Source of the DNA: Spirochaetaceae bacterium
GTDB lineage: Bacteria; Spirochaetota; Spirochaetia; Treponematales; Breznakiellaceae
Length of the DNA stretch: 7,136 nucleotides
NCBI GenBank assembly: GCA_031255395.1
Contig: JAIRSQ010000094.1
Span: 1 to 7,136, forward strand
Reading direction: 5' to 3'
A program made the position numbers and the translations under genes. Of the stretch, positions 1 to 6,080 are shown piece after piece (positions within the stretch are counted from its first letter, which is position 1; each line of letters starts with the position of its first letter). The notes beneath the pieces were generated by a model. The model was not told the DNA's origin, did no database searches, and saw only the letters and a list, made by a program, of their open reading frames with translations.

Positions 1-474
1 GCCATTACTTACTGGCTTATGGGAAGCCTCTCGTCGGTAACGGCAAGCGATCTGTATACAGGACTGCCGGTAATCGGCGCGGGTCTGCTGGTACTTTGGA
101 CCTTAAGCTGGCAGCTTAACGTTATATCCCTTAGGGATGAAGAGGCGCTCTCGCTGGGGCTCAAGGTAAAATACATCCGCGCTCTTATCATCGCCGCCAC
201 CACGCTCATCTGCGCCGCGGCGGTTTCCGTCTGCGGCATTGTCAGCTTTGTGGGGCTGGCGGTTCCGCACTTTGTCAGAATGCTGCTTGGGAACGACAAC
301 AGGGATCTGGTTCCGGCGGCCATTACACTGGGCGGGGCATTCCTGATAATTATTGATACGGCGGCCCGTAGCGTTTCCGCGGCGGAGATACCGCTGTCAA
401 TACTCACCGCCGTCATAGGCGCTCCGGTTTTCGGGATACTGCTTAGGGAGACGGGGGGAAGATGGAATGATTAA
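1..474 (+). CDS. FecCD/BtuC-family ABC importer permease, C-terminal part (5' end outside window)
   Basis: This is the membrane-spanning subunit of an ABC importer for iron-siderophore, haem or cobalamin-type ligands. It would form the inner-membrane channel as a homodimer and couple to the ATPase encoded next. The reading frame is open from base 1, so the start lies outside the window. The visible 157 residues are roughly the C-terminal half of a family that usually has about 330-350. Family signatures are YWLMGSL at residues 4-10, the DEEALSLG segment at 46-53, and SFVGLAVPHFVR at 82-93, which is the classic FecCD cytoplasmic coupling segment. GAPVF is at 140-144. Hydrophobic stretches at about 20-37, 61-80, 103-122 and 132-148 look like membrane helices. 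The stop codon overlaps the ATPase start by 8 bases, implying translational coupling. The family call is secure. The ligand cannot be read from the permease. Confidence 0.93.
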   Translation, partial: AITYWLMGSLSSVTASDLYTGLPVIGAGLLVLWTLSWQLNVISLRDEEALSLGLKVKYIRALIIAATTLICAAAVSVCGIVSFVGLAVPHFVRMLLGNDNRDLVPAAITLGGAFLIIIDTAARSVSAAEIPLSILTAVIGAPVFGILLRETGGRWND

Positions 475-1288
475 GGTGTACGATGCCTCGTTTTACTATC
501 ACAAGGGCCGGGAACTCTTTAGCGGCCTTTCGTTTGAGCTGCCCGAAAGGGAAACGCTTGCCATACTTGGGGCAAACGGGGCGGGGAAAACAAGCCTGTT
601 ACGTTGCCTAATGCGCTTTCTGAAATTCAAAAAAGGTTCCGCATTTTTTGGCGGGGCCGATCTCGGCTCCATCCGGGAAGACGAGTTCTGGCGGAAGGTA
701 AGCTATGTTCCACAGGCGAAGGCCTGCGTCTTCGGCCATACCTGCCTCAACATGGTCATCATGGGGCGTAGCCCCTATATCGGAACGGGACGGAGGCCCA
801 AGCAGGCGGATGTGGACGCCGCGCTGACGACTATGCGCTCTCTTGGGCTGGAAAATATCGCCTCCCGACCGGTCTCCAGTTTAAGCGGCGGGGAATTGCA
901 GATGGCGCTTATCGCCCGCGCGCTTGTGAAGGATCCTGAAATCCTTATTATGGACGAGCCTGAGTCGAATCTGGATTTGCGGAACCAGCTTAGGGTGTTG
1001 GAGCTGATAGAAAAGCTCAGGGCGGAGAGAAATATTACCATCGTTGTGAACACACATTTCCCAGGCCATGCCCTGCGAATTGCCGACCGTACCCTTTTCC
1101 TGGGCAGTGAAGGGCACGTATACGGAAAAACTGTGGAGGCAGTCAATGAAGCGAACATTCGGAAATTCTACGGCGTTGATTCTGTGATACTTAGCGTGGA
1201 CGCTCCGGCGTTCAATGTCCCGGCGGTGGTACCCATGGGAATATGCGAAAAAAAATTTTTTTGGAGGAGATATGAAAAAGCGGTTTAA
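467..1288 (+). CDS. ABC importer ATPase, FecE/FepC/BtuD-like
   Basis: This is the cytoplasmic ATP-hydrolysing subunit that powers the importer made with the upstream permease and downstream binding protein. All nucleotide-binding elements of a 273-residue protein are present. They are Walker A GANGAGKT (35-42), the Q-loop glutamine in VPQ (Q83), signature LSGGE (139-143), Walker B ILIMDEP (159-165, catalytic E164), D-loop SNLD (167-170) and the H-loop histidine H197 in NTH. Length and motif spacing match the iron/B12-type importers. A purine-rich ribosome binding site (GGGGGAAG, ending at 461) lies 5 bases before the ATG and supports this start. The gene overlaps the permease by 8 bases and the binding protein by 17 bases. 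The extreme C-terminus (EKKFFWRRYEKAV) is set by the A8T7GGAGG tract that serves as leader for the next gene, so it may be shaped more by that signal than by ATPase function. Confidence 0.95.
   Translation: MIKVYDASFYYHKGRELFSGLSFELPERETLAILGANGAGKTSLLRCLMRFLKFKKGSAFFGGADLGSIREDEFWRKVSYVPQAKACVFGHTCLNMVIMGRSPYIGTGRRPKQADVDAALTTMRSLGLENIASRPVSSLSGGELQMALIARALVKDPEILIMDEPESNLDLRNQLRVLELIEKLRAERNITIVVNTHFPGHALRIADRTLFLGSEGHVYGKTVEAVNEANIRKFYGVDSVILSVDAPAFNVPAVVPMGICEKKFFWRRYEKAV
1248..1269 (+). promoter_or_regulatory. A8-T7 tract running into the GGAGGAG ribosome binding site of the binding-protein gene
   Basis: Eight A (1248-1255) and seven T (1256-1262) run directly into GGAGGAG (1263-1269), which lies just ahead of the ATG at 1272. 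This Shine-Dalgarno match decides the start of the binding protein over an in-frame ATG at 1215, which has none. The tract lies inside the 3' end of the ATPase gene. A near-copy (A6T6GGAGG) precedes ppdK at 2631-2647. The AT tract may keep the mRNA unfolded around the start, which is inference. Confidence 0.8.
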
Positions 1289-2432
1289 TTGTATGTTGCC
1301 TGCGGCCTTGGCGCTGCTGGTATGCCTGACGGGGACTTCCTGCCGGAAAACATCCGGCGGAAGCGGTAACGCGGCGCAAACAGGAACGAGCGCGGCGAAG
1401 CCGGAGAAGATTCTGGCGACGGATATGATAGGGCGGAAAATTGAGGTTCCGGTGAAACCGCAGCGGGTTATCACCGACCGCATCCTGCCCTTCCCTTCTA
1501 CCTACTTCGTGGCCGTCCGTTCGGGAATGGAAGAGGTGGTAGCCATGCATCCCGCCTCGAAGAGCGCTGCGGTGAATTCCATGCTGAACATCATGGCCCC
1601 GGCGGTCGCTTTGGCAAACACGGATATTTTCGACGGGAACACTCCCAATGTTGAAGAGATAATGAAGCTAAGGCCCGATCTGGTGTTTGCCTATGCCGAC
1701 ATGGAGGGAGCGATAGACCCTTACGAAAAGGCCGGGATAACCGCCCTTGGAATAAGGGCCGCCAGCGCGGCTGGCGGGGACGCCATCGAAACTCTGCGGG
1801 GTTGGTTTGATGTTCTTGCCTACACCGGCGGGGACAAAGAAGGGATGGACTCGATTATTAGGGAGGGGGAAAACGCGAAACAGACTATCGCCGGCGCTCT
1901 TTCCGCTTCGTCCGCGCCCAATCCCTCGGCGATCTTTCTATTTTCCACCAGCGGCAACAATTTGGAAATTGCCGGAGGCAACTTCTTTAGCGAGTATTGG
2001 CTTAAAAATTCGGGAGCGGAAGATCCGGCCTCAAAAGAATTTCAGGGGCGCAAGGTGGTGAATATGGAGCAACTTTACGCTTGGAACCCGGACATTATAT
2101 ACATCACCAATTTTACCCCCCTGTCGCCCGATGATATATACCGGAATACCGCCCTTGGCCTTGACTGGAGTTCCCTCAAAGCAGTAAAAAACGGGCGGGT
2201 GCACAAAGTCCCGCTGGGTATCTACCGCTGGTTCCCCCCTTCCGGCGACACGCCGCTTATGCTCTATTGGCTTGCCCAGAAGAACCACCCGGAACTGTTT
2301 ACCTACTCCTTTGAAGAGCTTCTTAAAAACTACTACCGGGAACACTACAACTACGATCTGAACCGGGAGGAAATCGTCTTTATCCTCAACCCCAACGCCG
2401 CGGCCGCTGCGGGTTACACTGTGGGAGGCTGA
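1272..2432 (+). CDS. ABC importer substrate-binding lipoprotein, iron-complex/FepB-type family
   Basis: This is a periplasmic or surface-anchored binding protein that would deliver ligand to the FecCD-type permease. With the start at 1272 it has 386 residues. The N-terminus is MKKRF, then a hydrophobic core (about 8-20), then Cys24 in GTSC, a lipoprotein signal with an unusual Gly at -3. A low-complexity Gly/Ser/Ala linker follows (about 28-44). The mature domain opens with ATDMIGRKIEVPVKPQRVI (49-67), the usual entry of class III metal-chelate binding proteins. It continues with 'NVEEIMKLRPDLVFAY' and 'AWNPDIIYITN', matching the two-lobed fold. Near the C-terminus, YRWFPPSGDTPLMLYW and a YREHYNYDLNREE segment resemble iron-complex binding proteins of anaerobes. 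The start is chosen for its strong GGAGGAG site and the signal peptide. Starting at 1215 would add 19 charged or aromatic residues and bury the signal. Ligand is unresolved: ferric siderophore, haem or cobalamin are all possible. Confidence 0.9.
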   Translation: MKKRFNCMLPAALALLVCLTGTSCRKTSGGSGNAAQTGTSAAKPEKILATDMIGRKIEVPVKPQRVITDRILPFPSTYFVAVRSGMEEVVAMHPASKSAAVNSMLNIMAPAVALANTDIFDGNTPNVEEIMKLRPDLVFAYADMEGAIDPYEKAGITALGIRAASAAGGDAIETLRGWFDVLAYTGGDKEGMDSIIREGENAKQTIAGALSASSAPNPSAIFLFSTSGNNLEIAGGNFFSEYWLKNSGAEDPASKEFQGRKVVNMEQLYAWNPDIIYITNFTPLSPDDIYRNTALGLDWSSLKAVKNGRVHKVPLGIYRWFPPSGDTPLMLYWLAQKNHPELFTYSFEELLKNYYREHYNYDLNREEIVFILNPNAAAAAGYTVGG

Positions 2433-2453
2433 CAGAGGGCGGACATGCGACGG

Positions 2454-2483
2454 AAACCTGAAACCCGTAAACCTGAGACCCGT
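2454..2483 (+). repeat. Tandem 15-bp direct repeat, two copies with one mismatch
   Basis: AAACCTGAAACCCGT (2454-2468) is followed immediately by AAACCTGAGACCCGT (2469-2483), differing at a single base. The 3' twelve bases of each copy are complementary to ACGGGTTTCAGG at 2490-2501, so both copies can serve as the 5' arm of a hairpin. The repeat starts 22 bases after the binding-protein stop codon. Confidence 0.85.
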
Positions 2484-2501
2484 AAACTCACGGGTTTCAG
2501 G
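2472..2501 (+). terminator. Hairpin after the ABC importer operon, possible terminator or mRNA 3'-end stabiliser
   Basis: CCTGAGACCCGT (2472-2483) pairs with ACGGGTTTCAGG (2490-2501) to give a 12-bp stem, with one G-U pair in RNA and a 6-base loop (AAACTC). The upstream copy (2457-2468) pairs perfectly with the same 3' arm but with a 21-base loop. No T-run follows (GGAAAAGAG), so this is not a standard intrinsic terminator. It could act with Rho or protect the transcript end. Confidence 0.5.
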
Positions 2502-2561
2502 GAAAAGAGACGGCACAGAGATTCGCTGGAATTTCCTTAGCGAGCCCTCGGAGCGTAAATC

Positions 2562-2579
2562 ACGGCCCGCTTTGGCCGT
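2562..2579 (+). other. Short hairpin upstream of the ppdK promoter
   Basis: ACGGCC (2562-2567) and GGCCGT (2574-2579) form a 6-bp GC-rich stem with a CGCTTT loop. It lies between the operon-end hairpin and the ppdK promoter and has no T-run after it. It may help terminate read-through from the ABC operon, or it may be chance. Confidence 0.3.
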
Positions 2580-2583
2580 AATA

Positions 2584-2594
2584 GCGCGTCGCGC
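2584..2594 (+). promoter_or_regulatory. GCGCG-T-CGCGC palindrome next to the ppdK -35 element, possible operator
   Basis: A perfect 5-bp inverted repeat with one central base ends two bases before the proposed -35 hexamer (2597). Its place against the promoter would suit a regulator site. A GC palindrome this short can arise by chance in this composition. Confidence 0.25.
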
Positions 2595-2596
2595 AC

Positions 2597-2625
2597 TTTA
2601 AACCCGCTGGCGGACGTGATATAAT
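2597..2625 (+). promoter_or_regulatory. Sigma70-type promoter of ppdK with extended -10
   Basis: A perfect TATAAT (2620-2625) is preceded by TGA (2617-2619), giving the extended -10 form TGnTATAAT. TTTAAA (2597-2602) stands 17 bases upstream as a -35 element, matching TTGACA at 4 of 6 positions. Initiation would fall near 2632, in the A-tract, leaving a leader of about 20 bases. The near-consensus core suggests strong expression of ppdK independent of the upstream operon. Confidence 0.75.
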
Positions 2626-2630
2626 AATTT

Positions 2631-2647
2631 AAAAAATTTTTTGGAGG
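2631..2647 (+). promoter_or_regulatory. A6-T6 tract running into the GGAGG ribosome binding site of ppdK
   Basis: A6 (2631-2636) and T6 (2637-2642) lead directly into GGAGG (2643-2647). Spacing to the ATG at 2653 is 5 bases. The ATG at 2650 is only 2 bases away, too close for efficient use. This decides the start at 2653. The layout copies that at 1248-1269. Confidence 0.8.
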
Positions 2648-2652
2648 TTATG

Positions 2653-5304
2653 ATGTCAAAAGACGTTTATTTTTTTGGTAACGGAACTGCGGAAGGCGAC
2701 GCCGGCATGAAGGAACTTCTTGGAGGGAAGGGAGCGAATCTTGCCGAGATGACCAACCTGGGGATACCCGTTCCGCCAGGTTTTACGATTTCTACCGAAG
2801 TGTGCGCGGCGTACTACGAGAACGGACGTCAGTATACGGACGAGGTTAAGGACGCCGTGCGCGAAAACCTTGTGCGGCTGGAGGATTTGATGGGCAAGAA
2901 GCTGGGCGACGCGGACGACCCGCTTTTGGTGTCCGTGCGTTCCGGCGCGGCGGTTTCGATGCCCGGAATGATGGACACGATACTCAACCTTGGCATGAAC
3001 GATAAGGCGGTTCACGGGCTGGCGAATAAGACCGGCAATCCGCGGTTCGCTTGGGACGCTTATCGCCGCTTTATTCAGATGTACGGCGATGTCGTTATGG
3101 GAGTCCCGCATGACGCTTTCGAGACCGCGCTACATAACCTTAAAACGGCGTTGCGGGCAGATTTGGACACGGGACTGGCCGCCGCCGATCTCGAAAAACT
3201 TGTTCGCGAGTACAAGAATATCGTCAAGAAGTTTGCCAAACGCGATTTCCCGCAGGAACCCGGCGACCAGCTTTGGGGAGCGATAGACGCGGTTTTCGGA
3301 TCGTGGATGAACGAGCGGGCGATAAAATATCGCGAGCTGAACGGGATTTACGGGTTAAAAGGCACCGCCGTGAACGTTCAGTCTATGGTTTTCGGCAATT
3401 TTGGCAATGATTCCGGAACGGGCGTATGTTTTAGCCGCGATCCTTCCACCGGCGAAAACAAATTCTACGGCGAATACCTGATGAACGCGCAGGGTGAAGA
3501 CGTTGTTGCCGGAATAAGGACGCCGGAAAAGCTGTCCAGGCTTGAAAAAGACAATACAGAAGTGTACGCCCAGCTTGTAAGCATCAAAAATACGCTGGAA
3601 AATCATTTTCGGGACATGCAGGATATGGAATTTACGATTCAGCAGGGCAAACTGTTCCTGCTACAAACGCGAAACGGCAAGAGGGCTGGCGCCGCGGCGG
3701 TAAAATGCGCGTTGGACATGGTCGAGGAAGGGCTTATTGACAAGGAAACCGCGATAATGCGGGTAGGGCCGGAGCATATCGACCAGCTTTTGCACCCGAT
3801 GATAGACGCGAAGGAGCTTAAGGCGGCAAAACCGCTTACGAAGGGGCTGAACGCGTCGCCGGGCGCGGCCTGCGGGCGTATCGTGTTTACCGCTAACGAG
3901 GCGGAAGAATGGCATAAAAAAGGCGAAAAAGTTCTGCTCGTACGGCAGGACACAAGCCCCGAAGACATTGGCGGAATGGTAGCGTCGGAGGGCATCCTGA
4001 CATCTACTGGCGGGATGACGAGCCATGCCGCGGTCGTAGCCCGCGGCATGGGGACTCCGTGCGTTGCCGGAGCCAAAGGCGTTTCCGTGCTGGGCAAAAA
4101 GGTGAAGATAGGCGAAGAGGTCTTTAAGGAAGGGGACTGGATAACGATTGACGGCTCTTCCGGCCTTGTTTACGGCGAAAGACTAAAGCTGGTAAAGCCC
4201 AAGATGGACAAGAACATGGAGACATTCCTTGGCTGGTGCGACGAGACGCGGGACGCTTCGGTACGTGGCGATGTTCATGGCTTTAATATCCGCACCAACG
4301 CCGACCAGCCGGAGGACGCGGCTCGCGCGTTTGAGTTTGGCGCGGACGGCGTTGGACTTTGCCGGACAGAGCACATGTTCTTTGAAAAAGAAAAACTTAT
4401 ACATTTCCGCGCGATGATTCTTGCCGACACTGCCGGTGAACGCAAGGCAGCGTTAAAAAAGATTCTGCCGTTGCAAAAAAGAGACTTTATCGGCATATTC
4501 AAGGCGATGAACGGAAAGCCGGTTACTATCCGTCTGCTTGATCCGCCGCTCCATGAATTCGTGCCGCACACGAAGGCTGAGGTTGCGGAACTTGCCGAAC
4601 ACTTGGGCGTTCCGCCAAAGTCGCTTGAGCCGAAAATCGCCAAGTTGCGCGAGGCGAACCCGATGCTAGGTCATCGAGGTTGCCGTCTTGCCGTCACCTA
4701 CCCTGAAATCTACGATATGCAGGTCGAGGCGATCGCTCTTGCCGCCTGCGAATGCCGGAAAAAAGACATACCGGTACATCCCGAAATCATGATACCGATA
4801 GTGATGAGTGCCCGCGAACTCAAGTTGCTACGGCCCAACGCCGAGGCGGTGTTAAAGCGCGTGATGGAAAAGGCCGGCGTTGATATACCAATCCGTATCG
4901 GCACGATGATCGAGGTACCCCGCGCGGCCCTCACTTCCGCCCACATCGCGCGGTACGCGGATTTCTATAGCTTTGGCACCAACGATCTTACGCAGATGAC
5001 CTTTGCGTTCAGCCGCGACGATGTCGGCTCGTTCCTGCCGTCATACCTCGAAAGGAAAGTCCTCGACGTCGACCCTTTCAGGTCTATCGATGAAAACGGC
5101 GTGGGCCGCCTGATGAAACTTGCCATAAAAGAAGGCCGCGAAACTAACGGCGGTCTTAAAGTTGGTATCTGCGGCGAGCACGGCGGCGATCCGGCCACTA
5201 TAGACTTTTGCTACCGCGTCGGCCTTAACTATGTGTCCTGCTCGCCGTTCCGCGTGCCCGTCGCACGTCTCGCGGGCGCTCAGGCGGTCATCAGGAACAA
5301 GTAA
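2653..5304 (+). CDS. ppdK: Pyruvate, phosphate dikinase (PPDK)
   Basis: This cytoplasmic enzyme interconverts ATP + Pi + pyruvate and AMP + PPi + PEP. In anaerobes it often works in the glycolytic, ATP-forming direction and is freely reversible. The 883-residue length is normal for the family. The N-terminal ATP-grasp part shows GGKGANLAEM (24-33), VSVRSGA (R96) and the E326/Q338 pair in MEFTIQQGKLFLLQTR. The central phosphohistidine domain carries GGMTSHAAVVARGMG with the carrier His458, and Thr456 two residues earlier is the position regulated in plant enzymes. The C-terminal PEP/pyruvate barrel has GVGLCRTEHMF (R571), RLLDPPLHEF (R627), GTMIEVPRAA (E754), FGTNDLTQ (N777) and GICGEHGGD with catalytic Cys840. 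No motif is missing and no frameshift is seen. The gene has its own strong promoter and a GC hairpin after the stop, so it is probably monocistronic. No PPDK regulatory kinase/phosphorylase gene is in the window. Confidence 0.98.
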   Translation: MSKDVYFFGNGTAEGDAGMKELLGGKGANLAEMTNLGIPVPPGFTISTEVCAAYYENGRQYTDEVKDAVRENLVRLEDLMGKKLGDADDPLLVSVRSGAAVSMPGMMDTILNLGMNDKAVHGLANKTGNPRFAWDAYRRFIQMYGDVVMGVPHDAFETALHNLKTALRADLDTGLAAADLEKLVREYKNIVKKFAKRDFPQEPGDQLWGAIDAVFGSWMNERAIKYRELNGIYGLKGTAVNVQSMVFGNFGNDSGTGVCFSRDPSTGENKFYGEYLMNAQGEDVVAGIRTPEKLSRLEKDNTEVYAQLVSIKNTLENHFRDMQDMEFTIQQGKLFLLQTRNGKRAGAAAVKCALDMVEEGLIDKETAIMRVGPEHIDQLLHPMIDAKELKAAKPLTKGLNASPGAACGRIVFTANEAEEWHKKGEKVLLVRQDTSPEDIGGMVASEGILTSTGGMTSHAAVVARGMGTPCVAGAKGVSVLGKKVKIGEEVFKEGDWITIDGSSGLVYGERLKLVKPKMDKNMETFLGWCDETRDASVRGDVHGFNIRTNADQPEDAARAFEFGADGVGLCRTEHMFFEKEKLIHFRAMILADTAGERKAALKKILPLQKRDFIGIFKAMNGKPVTIRLLDPPLHEFVPHTKAEVAELAEHLGVPPKSLEPKIAKLREANPMLGHRGCRLAVTYPEIYDMQVEAIALAACECRKKDIPVHPEIMIPIVMSARELKLLRPNAEAVLKRVMEKAGVDIPIRIGTMIEVPRAALTSAHIARYADFYSFGTNDLTQMTFAFSRDDVGSFLPSYLERKVLDVDPFRSIDENGVGRLMKLAIKEGRETNGGLKVGICGEHGGDPATIDFCYRVGLNYVSCSPFRVPVARLAGAQAVIRNK

Positions 5305-5325
5305 CAAGGAGCGAACGACGGGCAT

Positions 5326-5345
5326 CCCCGCCGCTTGCGGCGGGG
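5326..5345 (+). terminator. GC-rich hairpin after ppdK, probable terminator
   Basis: CCCCGCCG (5326-5333) and CGGCGGGG (5338-5345) form a perfect 8-bp stem capped by CTTG, a stable tetraloop type closed here by G-C. It starts 21 bases after the ppdK stop. The bases after it are TATTAAAG, a poor U-tract, so efficiency as a factor-independent terminator is uncertain. Confidence 0.6.
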
Positions 5346-5366
5346 TATTAAAGTACGCTCTGAAAA

Positions 5367-5431
5367 CGGCAAGAGACGAAGGTAGTAGAGAGCGCGCCGC
5401 GACAGCGCACCTTATCCCTTGTCTCTTGCCG
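5367..5431 (-). terminator. Long inverted repeat spanning the CYTH gene 3' end, probable - strand terminator
   Basis: CGGCAAGAGAC (5367-5377) is a perfect 11-bp inverted match to GTCTCTTGCCG (5421-5431), with further partial pairing inside. The right arm is the last codons of the CYTH gene. Read on the - strand, the second arm is followed by TTTTC, as expected for an intrinsic terminator. The 43-base loop is large but holds GCGC-rich segments that can fold. The same repeat would also form a hairpin in + strand read-through from ppdK. Confidence 0.5.
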
Positions 5432-6014
5432 CCTTTAACATATCGTTGTAGTAGCGGGGTTCTATCCGGTCTTCGCTTATTCCGACAAGTTTTAGGAAGG
5501 AAAGCAATTTTTTGCGGGTTGCGTTCACAGTGTCCGCGTCGTTGTCATCTGCCATTATTTCAAGCTCCACAAAGCAGCCTAGCCGCTCCACATCGGAAAG
5601 CTCGACGGTAACGGCATCCGCGCCGCCGTACCTCCATGAGCGCCCTCGCTTTTTCTTGAAAATGCCGGGTTCAAGCCCTATGCGGCGCAACAGTTCCTCG
5701 AAGGCCGACAAGCCTGTAACGGTAAATTCCTTCTCGTCGTTTACCTCTATCCCGTCGCGGACTTCCTTTGTCTTGTAAGTAACCAAGACAATGCTTTGCG
5801 ACTTTTCTCCCCGCGCCCTAGTCGTCTCGCGCCGTATCCTGACACCGGACAACGGCAGGCCACCTGCGGCTGCACCCGTGTCGGAACGCGAAACAGGAAC
5901 CCAGTACACATCGTCCTTCTTGAAGTCCGCCGTAAACTCAGCCAACTCGCCGATACGTTTTTCGACCGCACTCCGGTCATTGACCCAGGCCTTTAACTCA
6001 ATCTCGAACGCCAT
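5412..6014 (-). CDS. CYTH-domain protein (triphosphate tunnel family; class IV adenylate cyclase/thiamine-triphosphatase/tripolyphosphatase type)
   Basis: The protein has 200 residues and a single CYTH domain, with no signal peptide or membrane segment, so it is probably cytoplasmic. The family binds triphosphate compounds with metal in a beta-barrel tunnel. Members are adenylate cyclases, thiamine-triphosphatases or inorganic tripolyphosphatases. Hallmarks are EIELK at 4-8 (the ExExK metal/triphosphate signature), DDVYWVP (34-40), GVRIRRE (57-63), VTYKTK (78-83), acidic E94/E96, KKKRGR (120-125), SDVERLGCFVELE (140-152) and RYYNDML (187-193). This order is closest to CyaB-like proteins. A Gly/Ala-rich segment (about 45-53) looks like a loop insertion. 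The substrate cannot be decided from sequence. The start gives ExExK at its usual N-terminal place, but no clear Shine-Dalgarno site is seen (GCTGAAAAATC before the ATG). It lies 66 bases downstream of metK in the same direction, so co-transcription is likely. Confidence 0.88.
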   Translation of the reverse strand: MAFEIELKAWVNDRSAVEKRIGELAEFTADFKKDDVYWVPVSRSDTGAAAGGLPLSGVRIRRETTRARGEKSQSIVLVTYKTKEVRDGIEVNDEKEFTVTGLSAFEELLRRIGLEPGIFKKKRGRSWRYGGADAVTVELSDVERLGCFVELEIMADDNDADTVNATRKKLLSFLKLVGISEDRIEPRYYNDMLKAARDKG

Positions 6015-6049
6015 GATTTTTCAGCGGCCCCGCCTGCCCTTAAATTCGC

Positions 6050-6080
6050 GTTAATCCGCTTAGTCTGCGGACACTTTAAC
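6050..6080 (-). other. Hairpin in the metK-CYTH intergenic gap
   Basis: TCCGC (6055-6059) pairs with GCGGA (6067-6071) around a 7-base loop. An outer GTTAA (6050-6054) pairs with TTAAC (6076-6080), with a 4-base bulge (6072-6075). It starts immediately after the metK stop codon on the - strand. No U-run follows, so it is more likely a weak attenuation or mRNA-processing structure than a full terminator. It may also be chance. Confidence 0.3.

Noticed and set aside
1215..1271. Upstream in-frame ATG extending the binding protein by 19 residues
   Set aside because: It has no ribosome binding site and would place charged and aromatic residues before a clear lipoprotein signal. The ATG at 1272 has GGAGGAG just upstream.
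1248..1288. Programmed frameshift fusing the ATPase to the binding protein at the A8 run
   Set aside because: The binding protein has its own strong ribosome binding site and an export signal, so a cytoplasmic fusion would make no sense.
881..1483. A 200-codon open frame on the - strand across the ATPase/binding-protein junction
   Set aside because: It lies antisense to two genes with clear family motifs and shows no recognisable domain or start signal. It is a frame shadow.
2454..2501. CRISPR-like array
   Set aside because: The two repeats are directly adjacent with no spacer, only 15 bp long, and the third arm is inverted.
2031..2516. A 161-codon - strand frame over the binding-protein end and the repeat
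   Set aside because: It is antisense to a confident gene and low in complexity, with no ribosome binding site or motif.
2641..2652. TTG at 2641 or ATG at 2650 as the ppdK start
   Set aside because: The TTG overlaps the Shine-Dalgarno sequence itself, and the ATG at 2650 is only 2 bases after GGAGG. ATG 2653 has normal spacing and matches the usual PPDK N-terminus.
5231..5611. A 126-codon + strand frame across the ppdK/CYTH spacer
   Set aside because: It overlaps the ends of two well-supported genes and has an Arg/Ser/Pro-rich composition typical of a shadow frame in GC-rich DNA.
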